A stretch of 36,760 nt of DNA, from assembly GCA_030706785.1 (NCBI GenBank), contig JAUZNW010000014.1, positions 1 through 36,760 of the forward strand, given 5' to 3'. The notes beneath the pieces were generated by a model. It saw only the letters and a program-made list of their open reading frames with translations. It did no database searches and was not told the origin of the DNA. The position numbers were made by a program, and so were the translations under genes. This document shows positions 16,501 to 25,418 of this stretch, one piece after another. The stretch comes from Bacteroidota bacterium. GTDB lineage: Bacteria > Bacteroidota > Bacteroidia > Bacteroidales > VadinHA17. Each line of letters begins with the position of its first letter. The first letter of the stretch is position 1.

Positions 16501-18300
16501 ATGAACCTTGATGAAGTAAGAAAAACCTACTCAGAACGAAGGGAAAGGAACAAAGCCCTGGTTGAACAGCTTAAAAAACAGCAGCTTCTCCTATCCCTGC
16601 TGAGACTGGCCCTCTTTGTAGGAGGTGTGATCCTTTCAGTGATTGTTTTCAGATATTCGGTCCTGGCCGGTGTTATTGAAGTTCTGCTCATTACTGCTGC
16701 CTTCATCTTCCTGGTGCTGAAGTTTTCCGATTGTTCTGATAGAATTTCATTCACACAAAATCTTTTCACTTTAAATGACAACGAGATAAATGCGCTGGAC
16801 GGTGATTATTCAGCCTTTGCCGACGGTTCCGAATGGGCAGATAACCGGCACGATTTCTCAGGAGATATTGACCTGTTCGGGGAAGATTCACTTTTCAGAT
16901 ACCTCAACCGGACTGTTACAGGTCCGGGAAAGAAATTGCTGGCAGAATGGCTTATGGATCCCTTTTCGCTATGCAAGGAAATAACAGCCAGGCAGGAGGC
17001 TCTCAGGGAACTCTTGGATAAGCTGGACTGGCGGCAGACCTTCCTGGCATACGGGCTTGATAAGCCCCTGAGCATACAGGAAATAACAGGCCTTGAGGAG
17101 TGGCTGAATCAAAAGGATGATTTCTTTTCAGCAAGGGTGATGAAACCTGTTTCCTTCATTTTCCCTGCTGCAGCAATCATATCGCTTTTACTTGCTTTTA
17201 CAGGGATCCTTCCATACAGGGTATTCCTCATTGTATTTGCGTTTAACATCTCCCTGATCGGAATTTTGCTGACAAGGATCAACAAGGTTCATTCCATGGT
17301 TACCCGGAAGGAGATTTTCCTTTCATCAGTCGAAAACCTTATAAGATCATTTAAGAACGAACAATTTAAATCATCAATACTTAATGCGATTCAGGGAAAG
17401 ATCTATTCAGATCAAAATTCTGCGGCAAATAAGATCAGAAAGCTTAAGAACCTGATAAGGGCATTCGACAGCAGGCTTAACTTATTTGTAGGGTTCATCC
17501 TTAACGGATTGCTGCTGTGGGATTTCCACTGCATCATCCGGCTTGAAGAATGGAGAGCATCAGCAGCTTCAGACCTTCCTGTGTGGCTGAACCTTATTGG
17601 TGAAATCGATGCATTTAACAGTCTTGCCGGTTATGCCTGGAACAATCCGGAAAATACCTATCCCTTGATCAACGAAGGTAAGCCGGTGCTGGATGCCATA
17701 AAGCTGGGACATCCTCTTCTTGACAGAAAGACAAGGGTGGACAATAACTTTACAATTGATCATAGCGGTCTTGTAGTCATTATAACAGGAGCCAATATGG
17801 CGGGCAAAAGCACCTTCCTGAGGACCGTTTCCGTCAACCTGGTCCTGGCCATGATCGGGGCGCCGGTTTGTGCGGAAAGGATGAGTTTCACGCCGATCAG
17901 GCTTTTCACAAGCATGAGGACTACCGATTCGCTGAGCCGTAATGAGTCTTATTTTTATGCCGAGTTGAAAAGACTGAAATCACTTAAAGAGAGGCTTGAA
18001 AAGGAAGAAAGTTTGTTTTTTATCCTTGATGAGATCCTGAAGGGTACCAATTCATCCGATAAAAGTACAGGATCAAAGCTATTCATGAAGCAGCTTATTG
18101 AACTTGGGGCTACTGGCCTGATAGCTACACATGACATCTCCCTTGGTGAAATGGAGGAAGAGTTCCCGGAAAATGTTGTGAACAAGTGTTTTGAGATCGA
18201 GATCAACGGGGAAAACATAAGCTTTGATTACATTCTCCGGGACGGTATAACCCGCAAGATGAATGCAGTGGTTCTCATGAAACAGATGGGTATCGCATGA
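16501..18300 (+). CDS. MutS-family ATPase with N-terminal and central membrane segments
   Basis: The C-terminal part is a MutS ATPase domain: Walker A TGANMAGKST at 429-438, the segment MRTTDSLSRNESYFYAEL at 472-489, Walker B LFFILDEI at 505-512, and ATHD at 542-545. The N-terminal part lacks the mismatch-recognition domain of MutS. It has paired hydrophobic segments at about 31-50 and 55-73, and again at 215-233 and 240-258, so the protein is probably anchored in the inner membrane. The length is 599 residues against about 850-870 for MutS. It is therefore a MutS-related paralogue of unknown role, not the mismatch repair protein. Such proteins are, to my knowledge, common in Bacteroidetes. 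It starts 1 bp after the unknown gene upstream. Confidence 0.88.
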   Translation: MNLDEVRKTYSERRERNKALVEQLKKQQLLLSLLRLALFVGGVILSVIVFRYSVLAGVIEVLLITAAFIFLVLKFSDCSDRISFTQNLFTLNDNEINALDGDYSAFADGSEWADNRHDFSGDIDLFGEDSLFRYLNRTVTGPGKKLLAEWLMDPFSLCKEITARQEALRELLDKLDWRQTFLAYGLDKPLSIQEITGLEEWLNQKDDFFSARVMKPVSFIFPAAAIISLLLAFTGILPYRVFLIVFAFNISLIGILLTRINKVHSMVTRKEIFLSSVENLIRSFKNEQFKSSILNAIQGKIYSDQNSAANKIRKLKNLIRAFDSRLNLFVGFILNGLLLWDFHCIIRLEEWRASAASDLPVWLNLIGEIDAFNSLAGYAWNNPENTYPLINEGKPVLDAIKLGHPLLDRKTRVDNNFTIDHSGLVVIITGANMAGKSTFLRTVSVNLVLAMIGAPVCAERMSFTPIRLFTSMRTTDSLSRNESYFYAELKRLKSLKERLEKEESLFFILDEILKGTNSSDKSTGSKLFMKQLIELGATGLIATHDISLGEMEEEFPENVVNKCFEIEINGENISFDYILRDGITRKMNAVVLMKQMGIA

Positions 18301-18446
18301 CTGTTCAGTTATTAACATTTTGACGACCGAAACAGGGGTTAATTAACCGGATAAATATTTCAAATCCATTCAATTCGCCGATTCTGCGCGGTTAATAAGT
18401 GAGGCCATTGTTGAAAAATTGACAAAATCAGGCTCTCATAAATAAC

Positions 18447-18454
18447 TATATTTG
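18447..18454 (+). promoter_or_regulatory. Candidate -7 box for parE-parC-aroK
   Basis: TATATTTG is a full TAnnTTTG match 17 bp before the parE ATG. A TTG at 18419-18421 lies 25 bp upstream, longer than the usual 19-21 bp spacer. The 170-bp spacer 18301-18470 also holds a 12-bp palindrome GGTTAATTAACC (18337-18348). Confidence 0.4.
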
Positions 18455-18470
18455 CGCAAAATTCTGCAAA

Positions 18471-20318
18471 ATGTCAGTTGTTGGTTATTCTGAAGAACAT
18501 ATAAAAACCCTTGAATGGCGGGAGCATATAAGGCTTAGGCCTGGTATGTACATCGGGAAGCTGGGTGACGGCTCCTCACAGGATGACGGGGTGTATGTTC
18601 TGCTCAAGGAGGTTATGGACAACGCCGTTGATGAATACATGATGGGATTCGGGAAGAAAATCGACGTTGCCATTAACGGTAATGAAGTCAGGGTACGCGA
18701 TTACGGCAGGGGAATCCCGCTTGGTAAAGTGACTGAAGCAGTTTCCCGGATGAACACCGGAGCCAAATATGATTCCAGGGCTTTCAAGAAGTCTGTTGGA
18801 CTAAACGGCGTCGGTGTCAAGGCGGTGAATGCCCTCTCTTCAAAATTTGTCATACGGTCCCTACGTGACGGCCAGATTAAAGTAAGCGAGTTCGGGCACG
18901 GCTTGCTCTTGAAGGATCATCCGATCAAAACTACTCAGGAGGAAAATGGAGTTGAGGTAATATTCCAGCCCGACGAGGCAATGTTTGGAAATTATTACTT
19001 CATTTCCGAATACGTGGATTCGATGCTGAAAAACTATGTGTACCTCAACTCAGGGCTCATTATAAATTTCAACGGGACAAAATTCCTTTCAAGGAACGGA
19101 CTGGTGGACCTTCTTAACGAAAACATGAGCAAGGAAGGACTTTATCCTATCGTTCATCTGAAAGGTGATGATATTGAGATCGCTTTTACTCACGGATTGC
19201 AGTATGGTGAGGATTACTACAGCTTTGTCAACGGGCAGAATACGACGCAGGGAGGAATACATCTGCTTGCTTTCAGGGAGGCTTATGTAAAGACAATACG
19301 GGATTTTTACAAAAAGGATTTTGATCCGTCAGATATCAGGTCTTCAATCATTGCTGCGATCAGCATAAAGGTCGAGGAACCGATCTTTGAATCGCAGACA
19401 AAGACAAAGCTCGGATCGAAGGATATGGGACCGGAAGGGCCTTCCGTAAGGAACTTCATTAACGAGTTCGTCAAGAAGCAGCTTGATGACTACCTCCACA
19501 AGAATCCGGAAACCGCAAGAATTATCCTGGAGAAGATAAAGGATGCAGAGAAAGAGAGAAAAGCAATTTCTTCCATTCAGAAACTTGCCAGGGACAAGGC
19601 AAAGAAAGTAAGTCTGCATAACAAAAAGCTACGTGACTGCCGTATTCATTACAACTCAAATGACGCCAGAAAGCTGGATTCAACCATATTCATAACCGAG
19701 GGTGATTCTGCAAGCGGATCAATCACAAAATCGAGAGATGTAGAAACACAGGCAGTATTCAGCCTCAGGGGGAAGCCTCTCAACTCCTTCGGGCTGACAA
19801 AGAAAATAGTTTATGAGAACGAGGAGTTCAACCTGCTTCAGTCGGCACTGAATGTTGAGGACGGGATTGATGATCTTCGCTATAACAACATCGTTATTGC
19901 AACTGATGCTGACGTTGACGGAATGCATATTCGTTTGCTCCTGCTCACTTTCTTCCTGCAATTCTTCCCCGAGCTGGTAAAGAAAGGGCATGTGTTTATT
20001 CTGCAGACGCCGCTTTTCAGGGTCAGGAATAAAAAAGAGACACGCTATTGCTACACTCCTGAAGAGAAGGCAAAAGCCATTAAAGCTCTCGGTCCGAACC
20101 CGGAAATAACAAGGTTCAAGGGACTGGGTGAGATCTCGCCTGACGAATTCAAGTATTTCATCGGCAAGGATATGAGGCTTGAACCTGTCAGAATGAAGAA
20201 AGACGATGCAGTTAACGGATATCTCGAATTCTACATGGGGAAAAATACTCCCGACCGGCAGGATTTCATTATCGAGAACCTGAGGATGGATGAAGACCTG
20301 GTTGAGCAGACAAGGTAG
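18471..20318 (+). CDS. parE: DNA topoisomerase IV subunit B
   Basis: ATPase subunit of topoisomerase IV, which decatenates sister chromosomes. The 615 residues contain the GHKL ATP site ([10 protein letters not shown] at about 47-56, [21 protein letters not shown]), the transducer region, and a TOPRIM domain with TEGDSASGS near 409-417 and [10 protein letters not shown] near 479-488. The short length, the N-terminus [15 protein letters not shown], and adjacency to a ParC-type partner favour ParE over GyrB. parC starts 27 bp downstream. Confidence 0.93.
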   Translation: MSVVGYSEEHIKTLEWREHIRLRPGMYIGKLGDGSSQDDGVYVLLKEVMDNAVDEYMMGFGKKIDVAINGNEVRVRDYGRGIPLGKVTEAVSRMNTGAKYDSRAFKKSVGLNGVGVKAVNALSSKFVIRSLRDGQIKVSEFGHGLLLKDHPIKTTQEENGVEVIFQPDEAMFGNYYFISEYVDSMLKNYVYLNSGLIINFNGTKFLSRNGLVDLLNENMSKEGLYPIVHLKGDDIEIAFTHGLQYGEDYYSFVNGQNTTQGGIHLLAFREAYVKTIRDFYKKDFDPSDIRSSIIAAISIKVEEPIFESQTKTKLGSKDMGPEGPSVRNFINEFVKKQLDDYLHKNPETARIILEKIKDAEKERKAISSIQKLARDKAKKVSLHNKKLRDCRIHYNSNDARKLDSTIFITEGDSASGSITKSRDVETQAVFSLRGKPLNSFGLTKKIVYENEEFNLLQSALNVEDGIDDLRYNNIVIATDADVDGMHIRLLLLTFFLQFFPELVKKGHVFILQTPLFRVRNKKETRYCYTPEEKAKAIKALGPNPEITRFKGLGEISPDEFKYFIGKDMRLEPVRMKKDDAVNGYLEFYMGKNTPDRQDFIIENLRMDEDLVEQTR

Positions 20319-20345
20319 TGTGATTCTTGGATTTAGAGTTAAAGT

Positions 20346-22949
20346 ATGGAAGATCAGGAACTTGAAATAGATAAGCCTGAAGGAGTTCCGCAAGGTCCTG
20401 TGGCCCTGCATTCAGTGACAGCCCTTTCGGGGATGTACCAGGACTGGTTCCTCGACTACGCATCTTATGTGATACTTGAACGTGCAGTACCTCACCTTGA
20501 TGATGGTCTGAAGCCGGTTCAGAGGCGTATTCTTCATTCCATGAAGAGAATGGACGATGGCCGCTTCAACAAAGTGGCCAATATAATCGGCCATACAATG
20601 CAGTTTCACCCGCATGGCGACACCTCGATTGGTGATGCACTCGTACAGCTTGGACAGAAGGATCTCCTTATTGATACGCAGGGCAACTGGGGGAATATAC
20701 TCACAGGAGACGGGGCTGCTGCTCCCAGGTACATCGAGGCGCGGCTTTCAAAGTTAGCGCACGATGTGGTGTTCAATCCGAAAACAACAGAATGGAAGTC
20801 GTCGTACGACGGCAGGAACAAGGAACCGGTGACGTTGCCGGTGAAGTTCCCGCTTCTCCTTGCAATGGGTGTTGAAGGAATTGCAGTTGGACTTGCTTCG
20901 AAAATATTGCCTCATAATTTCAATGAGATAATAGATGCCTCGATCGATCACCTCCTCGGTAAGGATTTTGTCCTTTATCCCGATTTCCCGACGGGAGGCA
21001 TGATAGATGTATCAAAATACAATGACGGGCAGCGGGGTGGAATTGTCAAGGTACGGGCCAGGATAGAGAAGATCGATAAAAAAGCCCTGGTCATTACAGA
21101 GATACCATATGGCAAAACAACATCATCGCTGATAGAATCGATTATCAAGGCCAATGAGAAAGGCAAGATAAAGATCAGAAAGATCGATGACAACACTTCT
21201 GCCAATGTTGAGATATTAATTCAGCTCATGCCGGGAGTTTCACCCGACAAGACCATCGATGCACTTTATGCACTTACAGATTGCGAATACTCAATCTCAC
21301 CAAATACCTGTGTTATAGCCGGTAACAAGCCCTCTTTCATGGGGGTAAGCGATATACTGAAGCATTCTGTCGCCAATACAGTTAAGCTCCTGAAGACCGA
21401 GCTGGAAATACGGCAGAATGAGCTGAGGGATGAGTGGCATCTGTCAACGCTTGAGAAGATATTCATCGAGGAGAGGATCTACCGGGATATCGAAACATGC
21501 AAAACCTGGGAATCGGTGATAGAAACGATCGCTAAAGGTCTTAAGCCATTCAGAAATAGATTATTGCGCGACATTACAAGGGAAGACATCATTCAGCTCA
21601 CTGAGATTAAGATCAAAAGGATATCGGCATATGATTCGGCAAAAGCTGATGATCATATAAAGGAAATTGAAGTTGAGCTGGAGGAGGTAAAAAATCATCT
21701 CCGGAACATTATACCTTTCACTATCAATTACTTCAAGCAAATTAAGAAAAAATACGGCAAAGGAAAGGAAAGGAAGACTGAAATAAGATCATTTGACACC
21801 ATACTTGCCACAAAAGTCGTGGCAAATAATGCCAAGCTTTTTATCAATTATAAGGAAGGTTTTATCGGTACCGGGCTGAAAAAGGACGAGTTTGTCTGCG
21901 ATTGCTCCGATATTGATGATATCATTGTTATAAGAAAGGATGGAGGATACCTTATCACCAAAGTTGCGGAAAAAGTTTTTGTCGGCACCGATATAATCTA
22001 TGCCCAGGTATTCCTGAAGAATGACGAGCGGACAATATACAATATTGTATACCAGGATGGAAGGGATGGTCCTTTACTGGTGAAGAGATGCGCAATAAGC
22101 GGACTGACCCGTGACAAGGAATATAACCTCACCAGGGGCACCCAGGGATCCAGAATTATCTACTTCAGCGCAAATCCAAACGGGGAAGCCGAGGTGATCA
22201 GGATCCACCACAAGCCGAAGGCCAGGATGAAGAAATTGATTTTTGAGTTCGATTTCGGCACGCTTGCAATAAAGGGAAAGTCATCAATGGGAAATATCCT
22301 GACAAAAAATGCAGTGCACAAGATAACATTGAAGGAGAAGGGTCTGTCAACGCTTGGCGGGAGAAAGATATGGTTCGACGACGCAGTCTTCAGGCTGAAT
22401 GTCGACGGACGGGGTCTCTACCTTGGAGAATTCAGCGCTGACGACAAGATACTTGTCATCACGAAGAACGGATTTTTCAGGCTTACAGGATTTGACCTTT
22501 CAAATCATTTCGAAGACAATATCCTCCTTATAGAAAAATATCACTCCGGAAAAGTCTATTCGGCCATTTACTGGGATGCAGAGCAGAAGTATTATTATGT
22601 GAAAAGATTCACAATAGAAGAATCGGAAAAGCCCCTTTGTTTCATAAATGAGAATCCGGAGTCAAAACTGATAAGCCTTACCGAGGTTGAATACCCGCGG
22701 TTTGAGATCAGTTTCGGAGGCAAGAACAAGGGGCGGGAAAATGAAATAATCGAGGTGGCTGAATTCATAGGGGTAAAGAGCTATAAAGCAAAGGGTAAAA
22801 GGCTCAGCAGCTATATGGTGGAAAATATCCAGGAGATTGACCCTGTTGTGAAAAAGGAATCAGCTGCAGCAAAAGAACAGGATGAAGATGAGTCACATCA
22901 GCCTCCTGAACTGCACGATGACTCGGCACAGATGAAGCTCGAGCTGTAA
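20346..22949 (+). CDS. parC: DNA topoisomerase IV subunit A
   Basis: DNA-cleaving subunit of topoisomerase IV. Of 867 residues, the breakage domain has YASYVILERAVPHLDDGLKP near 38-57, HPHGDTSIGDALVQLG at 88-103, and the catalytic tyrosine Tyr129 in APRYIEARL. A coiled-coil tower region and a beta-propeller-like C-terminal domain follow. The GyrA-box QRRGGxG is not seen, which supports ParC. The residue aligned with E. coli ParC Ser80 is Thr93, and that aligned with Glu84 is Asp97, by motif position. The tail after about residue 835 is acidic and probably disordered (QDEDESHQPPELHDD). The stop TAA overlaps the aroK ATG by one base. Confidence 0.93.
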   Translation: MEDQELEIDKPEGVPQGPVALHSVTALSGMYQDWFLDYASYVILERAVPHLDDGLKPVQRRILHSMKRMDDGRFNKVANIIGHTMQFHPHGDTSIGDALVQLGQKDLLIDTQGNWGNILTGDGAAAPRYIEARLSKLAHDVVFNPKTTEWKSSYDGRNKEPVTLPVKFPLLLAMGVEGIAVGLASKILPHNFNEIIDASIDHLLGKDFVLYPDFPTGGMIDVSKYNDGQRGGIVKVRARIEKIDKKALVITEIPYGKTTSSLIESIIKANEKGKIKIRKIDDNTSANVEILIQLMPGVSPDKTIDALYALTDCEYSISPNTCVIAGNKPSFMGVSDILKHSVANTVKLLKTELEIRQNELRDEWHLSTLEKIFIEERIYRDIETCKTWESVIETIAKGLKPFRNRLLRDITREDIIQLTEIKIKRISAYDSAKADDHIKEIEVELEEVKNHLRNIIPFTINYFKQIKKKYGKGKERKTEIRSFDTILATKVVANNAKLFINYKEGFIGTGLKKDEFVCDCSDIDDIIVIRKDGGYLITKVAEKVFVGTDIIYAQVFLKNDERTIYNIVYQDGRDGPLLVKRCAISGLTRDKEYNLTRGTQGSRIIYFSANPNGEAEVIRIHHKPKARMKKLIFEFDFGTLAIKGKSSMGNILTKNAVHKITLKEKGLSTLGGRKIWFDDAVFRLNVDGRGLYLGEFSADDKILVITKNGFFRLTGFDLSNHFEDNILLIEKYHSGKVYSAIYWDAEQKYYYVKRFTIEESEKPLCFINENPESKLISLTEVEYPRFEISFGGKNKGRENEIIEVAEFIGVKSYKAKGKRLSSYMVENIQEIDPVVKKESAAAKEQDEDESHQPPELHDDSAQMKLEL

Positions 22950-23467
22950 TGAACAGGCGAACAAAAATATTCCTGATCGGATTCATGGGGAGCGGAAAAT
23001 CCACGACAGGAAGAAAGCTTGCCTCATGCCTCAGCTGGTCATTTATTGATCTTGATAAAAGAATTGAAGAAAAGGCCGGGATGAAAATTCCTGATATTTT
23101 TTCAGAAAGAGGTGAATCCTGGTTCAGAGGAATTGAATCTGAAGCTCTCAGAAATGTGAATTCCGAAACAAAAACTGTGATTTCAACCGGGGGCGGCACC
23201 CCCTGTTTTGGGAACAACATGGAGTTCATGCTTGAGAACGGGTTAACTATATACCTCAGGCTTACACCTGAACAGCTCGAAAAGCGGCTTGGAGGGTCAT
23301 CAACAATCAGACCGCTTTTAACAGATGTGAACAGAGACGATCTGGGGAAATACATACAGAATAAGCTGGGGGAGAGAGAAAGATGGTATCAGAGGGCTGA
23401 CATCACCGTTGACGGATATGAAACTGATATTCCCGGATTGTGTTCGCTTGTTAGAAAATGGATATGA
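22949..23467 (+). CDS. aroK: Shikimate kinase
   Basis: Phosphorylates shikimate at the 3-position using ATP, in aromatic amino acid synthesis. The 172 residues contain the P-loop GFMGSGKSTTG (11-21), the shikimate-binding acidic pair in FIDLDKRIE (Asp34 and Asp36), the segment FSERGESWFRGIE, and STGGGTPC. Length is typical. Its ATG overlaps the parC stop (TAATG), so translational coupling to parC is likely. A large hairpin follows the stop. Confidence 0.96.
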   Translation: MNRRTKIFLIGFMGSGKSTTGRKLASCLSWSFIDLDKRIEEKAGMKIPDIFSERGESWFRGIESEALRNVNSETKTVISTGGGTPCFGNNMEFMLENGLTIYLRLTPEQLEKRLGGSSTIRPLLTDVNRDDLGKYIQNKLGERERWYQRADITVDGYETDIPGLCSLVRKWI

Positions 23468-23481
23468 AAATAAATCGGCGT

Positions 23482-23552
23482 TTGCTTGTTGCTGGTTAGT
23501 TTTTGATAAGTTATATATATATTTTCAAAAACAAGCAACCAGCAACAAGCAA
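23482..23552. repeat. Large hairpin with a 16-bp perfect stem between aroK and the HEAT-like gene
   Basis: TTGCTTGTTGCTGGTT (23482-23497) and AACCAGCAACAAGCAA (23537-23552) are perfect inverted repeats. An inner GTTTTTGA/TCAAAAAC pair extends the stem around an A/T loop. It begins 15 bp after the aroK stop and could act as a bidirectional terminator. The repeated GCAAC units (AGCAACAAGCAACTAGCAAC) suggest a dispersed repeat. Confidence 0.75.
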
Positions 23553-23626
23553 CTAGCAACATCAGGTAATGTGAATGACATTAAAAGTTTAAATTTAAGA
23601 TAGTCAACAAACCAAGCCTTTATACT

Positions 23627-25405
23627 ATGGGCAGAACTCCAGTTTCAATCCCCCTGCAGGCAGTTGAAGCCTCAGCTGAACCGGCAGAATGGGGAAATCT
23701 GAAAAACAGGTTTTCAGCCAAAGCACTTTTCCGTTCAGATCTCTACTTTCTTGAGACAGGTGATCTTTCAGTGCTCGATACCATAAGCAACAAATGGTTT
23801 TTTGAGGAATTGTTTTCATATGCCCTCATTAAGCACGATGGCAACTTAATACCAGCGTTGAAAAAGATAGCAGGTGCCGCACGGTTTGATGAGAGTGTCC
23901 GTCAGCGGGCTTCCGAAATCGTTGAAATTATCGAGGAGGAAACTGCTGAAGGAAAAGAACGGGTAAGGCCTGGTGCAATCGTTTCAGAGGAGGACAAGAT
24001 TGAAAATGCGAGGAAAATGCTTGCCGGTGCAAGATATCCGCATACATCTGATATCCTGAAACTTCTGAGGGATAAATCAATGGAGGCAAAGCGACTTGCA
24101 CTGTTCCTTGTCGGAAAATTCAAAATGACTGATATGGTGCAGGAGGTTTGTGACTGCCTGAATATACCCGGATTAAGAGAAGATGCATTTTCTGTGCTGG
24201 CCACCTTCGGAAATGCCGTAAGTAAACAGATTACGAGTTTCTACCTTGTTTCATCAGGCAATACGGATATTAGCAAGACCATATTGAGGCTGTTTTCAAA
24301 GACATGCCCCTATGAAAATATGCCTTTTATCGTTGAGCGGCTCTGGTCAGGTTCAAGGCAGCTGAGGGAGCATTCCCTGAAAACACTTATCGGCTGCAAT
24401 TACAGGGCAGGTGAAAGCCACAAGGAGCGGCTGCACAGGCTGGTGTACGAGACGTTCAGCAATCTGGCCTGGATTATGTCGGCTAAGATGTGCCTTTATG
24501 GGAACAATGACCATCTCATTGGCGAATTTGAAAGGGAGTACAGGCGCTGGAGATCATTCCTTTTCAACCTGCTTATCCTGACCTACGGTTCTGCGAATAC
24601 CACCGTTATCCGGAAGGAGCTTGGGAGCAGGAAGAATGGCTTGAAGAATATACCCGGGCTTGCGGATATACTCTTTGGTGAAACCCTGAAATCACAACAG
24701 GATTTCGAGCCTGATCAGGCTGCCGATAAAAAATATCGGAAGAAGCTTGAAGGTTATTTTCATTACGGGATCTTATCATACGAAGAATTTCCCGAAGAAG
24801 TGATCAATTGTGATTATAATCTTTTGAGCGTCTGGACCAAAGCCTGTACAATAAGGGAATTAAACACCATTAATAACGGAAACCTTGAGGAATCGGTAAT
24901 TGCTCTTCTTTTCAGCCCTGAGGAGATACTTCAGGAGGAAGCGGCAAAATTGATCAGCAGGAGCAACAGGGAGATTTACCTCCGGGTATCGGACCGTCTG
25001 CACGACCAGGTAAAGAGAAGGATCGACGGGATAATAGCCAGTGAAACTGACTCCAGGGAGCTTATTTATGAGAAAACCAGGTTTCTGGCTTCCCTCTTTC
25101 CGCAGATCCCGGTGGAAGAATTGCTGTACCTGTCATCCAGGATGTCCTTCCTGCGAAACGATAAGTCCGGAATATTCTCCCAGCCTTCAGGCACAGTCCT
25201 CTGGTCTTTTTCTGATGGCAGCAATGATTTCCGGACATTTGTAAACTTCAATGAAAGTACAGACATGAGCAGTGTGATCAGGGATTTGAGGACCTCGTTC
25301 TCATTCTGCTACCTTCTTCCGCTGAATGCCGTCAGGGAGTTCCACTTCATTTACCCGGAAAGTTCCTGGGAGATCTTTAAATATATTGATGATAACGAGG
25401 AATAA
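23627..25405 (+). CDS. Soluble HEAT-like helical repeat protein, partner of the STAND-WD40 gene
   Basis: Function unknown. The 592 residues have no signal peptide or membrane segment. Most of the sequence is paired amphipathic helices, for example RYPHTSDILKLLRDKSMEAKRLALFLVGKFK, REDAFSVLATFGNAVSKQI and RLWSGSRQLREHSLKTLIGC, consistent with HEAT-like repeats over about 60-400. The stretch FEREYRRWRSFLFNLLILTYG and the following helix resemble the HEAT region that follows the transporter domain in Bacteroidetes ATP/ADP-antiporter-like proteins. Here no transporter domain is present. The C-terminal 90 residues differ and look like a mixed alpha/beta segment. The ATG at 23627 is the first in a frame with a stop at 23582. 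The STAND-WD40 gene follows after 13 bp. Confidence 0.75.
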   Translation: MGRTPVSIPLQAVEASAEPAEWGNLKNRFSAKALFRSDLYFLETGDLSVLDTISNKWFFEELFSYALIKHDGNLIPALKKIAGAARFDESVRQRASEIVEIIEEETAEGKERVRPGAIVSEEDKIENARKMLAGARYPHTSDILKLLRDKSMEAKRLALFLVGKFKMTDMVQEVCDCLNIPGLREDAFSVLATFGNAVSKQITSFYLVSSGNTDISKTILRLFSKTCPYENMPFIVERLWSGSRQLREHSLKTLIGCNYRAGESHKERLHRLVYETFSNLAWIMSAKMCLYGNNDHLIGEFEREYRRWRSFLFNLLILTYGSANTTVIRKELGSRKNGLKNIPGLADILFGETLKSQQDFEPDQAADKKYRKKLEGYFHYGILSYEEFPEEVINCDYNLLSVWTKACTIRELNTINNGNLEESVIALLFSPEEILQEEAAKLISRSNREIYLRVSDRLHDQVKRRIDGIIASETDSRELIYEKTRFLASLFPQIPVEELLYLSSRMSFLRNDKSGIFSQPSGTVLWSFSDGSNDFRTFVNFNESTDMSSVIRDLRTSFSFCYLLPLNAVREFHFIYPESSWEIFKYIDDNEE

Positions 25406-25418
25406 TTATTGAACATTT

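Noticed and set aside
16501-18300. Calling this gene the mismatch repair protein MutS
   Set aside because: Only the ATPase end matches. The mismatch-recognition domain is absent, the protein is about 250 residues short, and membrane segments are present.
19719-20411. 230-codon minus-strand frame over parE/parC
   Set aside because: It is antisense to the TOPRIM region of parE and has no family resemblance.
18471-22949. Reading the pair as DNA gyrase (gyrB-gyrA)
   Set aside because: The short B subunit, the Bacteroidetes ParE-type N-terminus, the absence of a GyrA-box and the adjacent gene pair favour topoisomerase IV.
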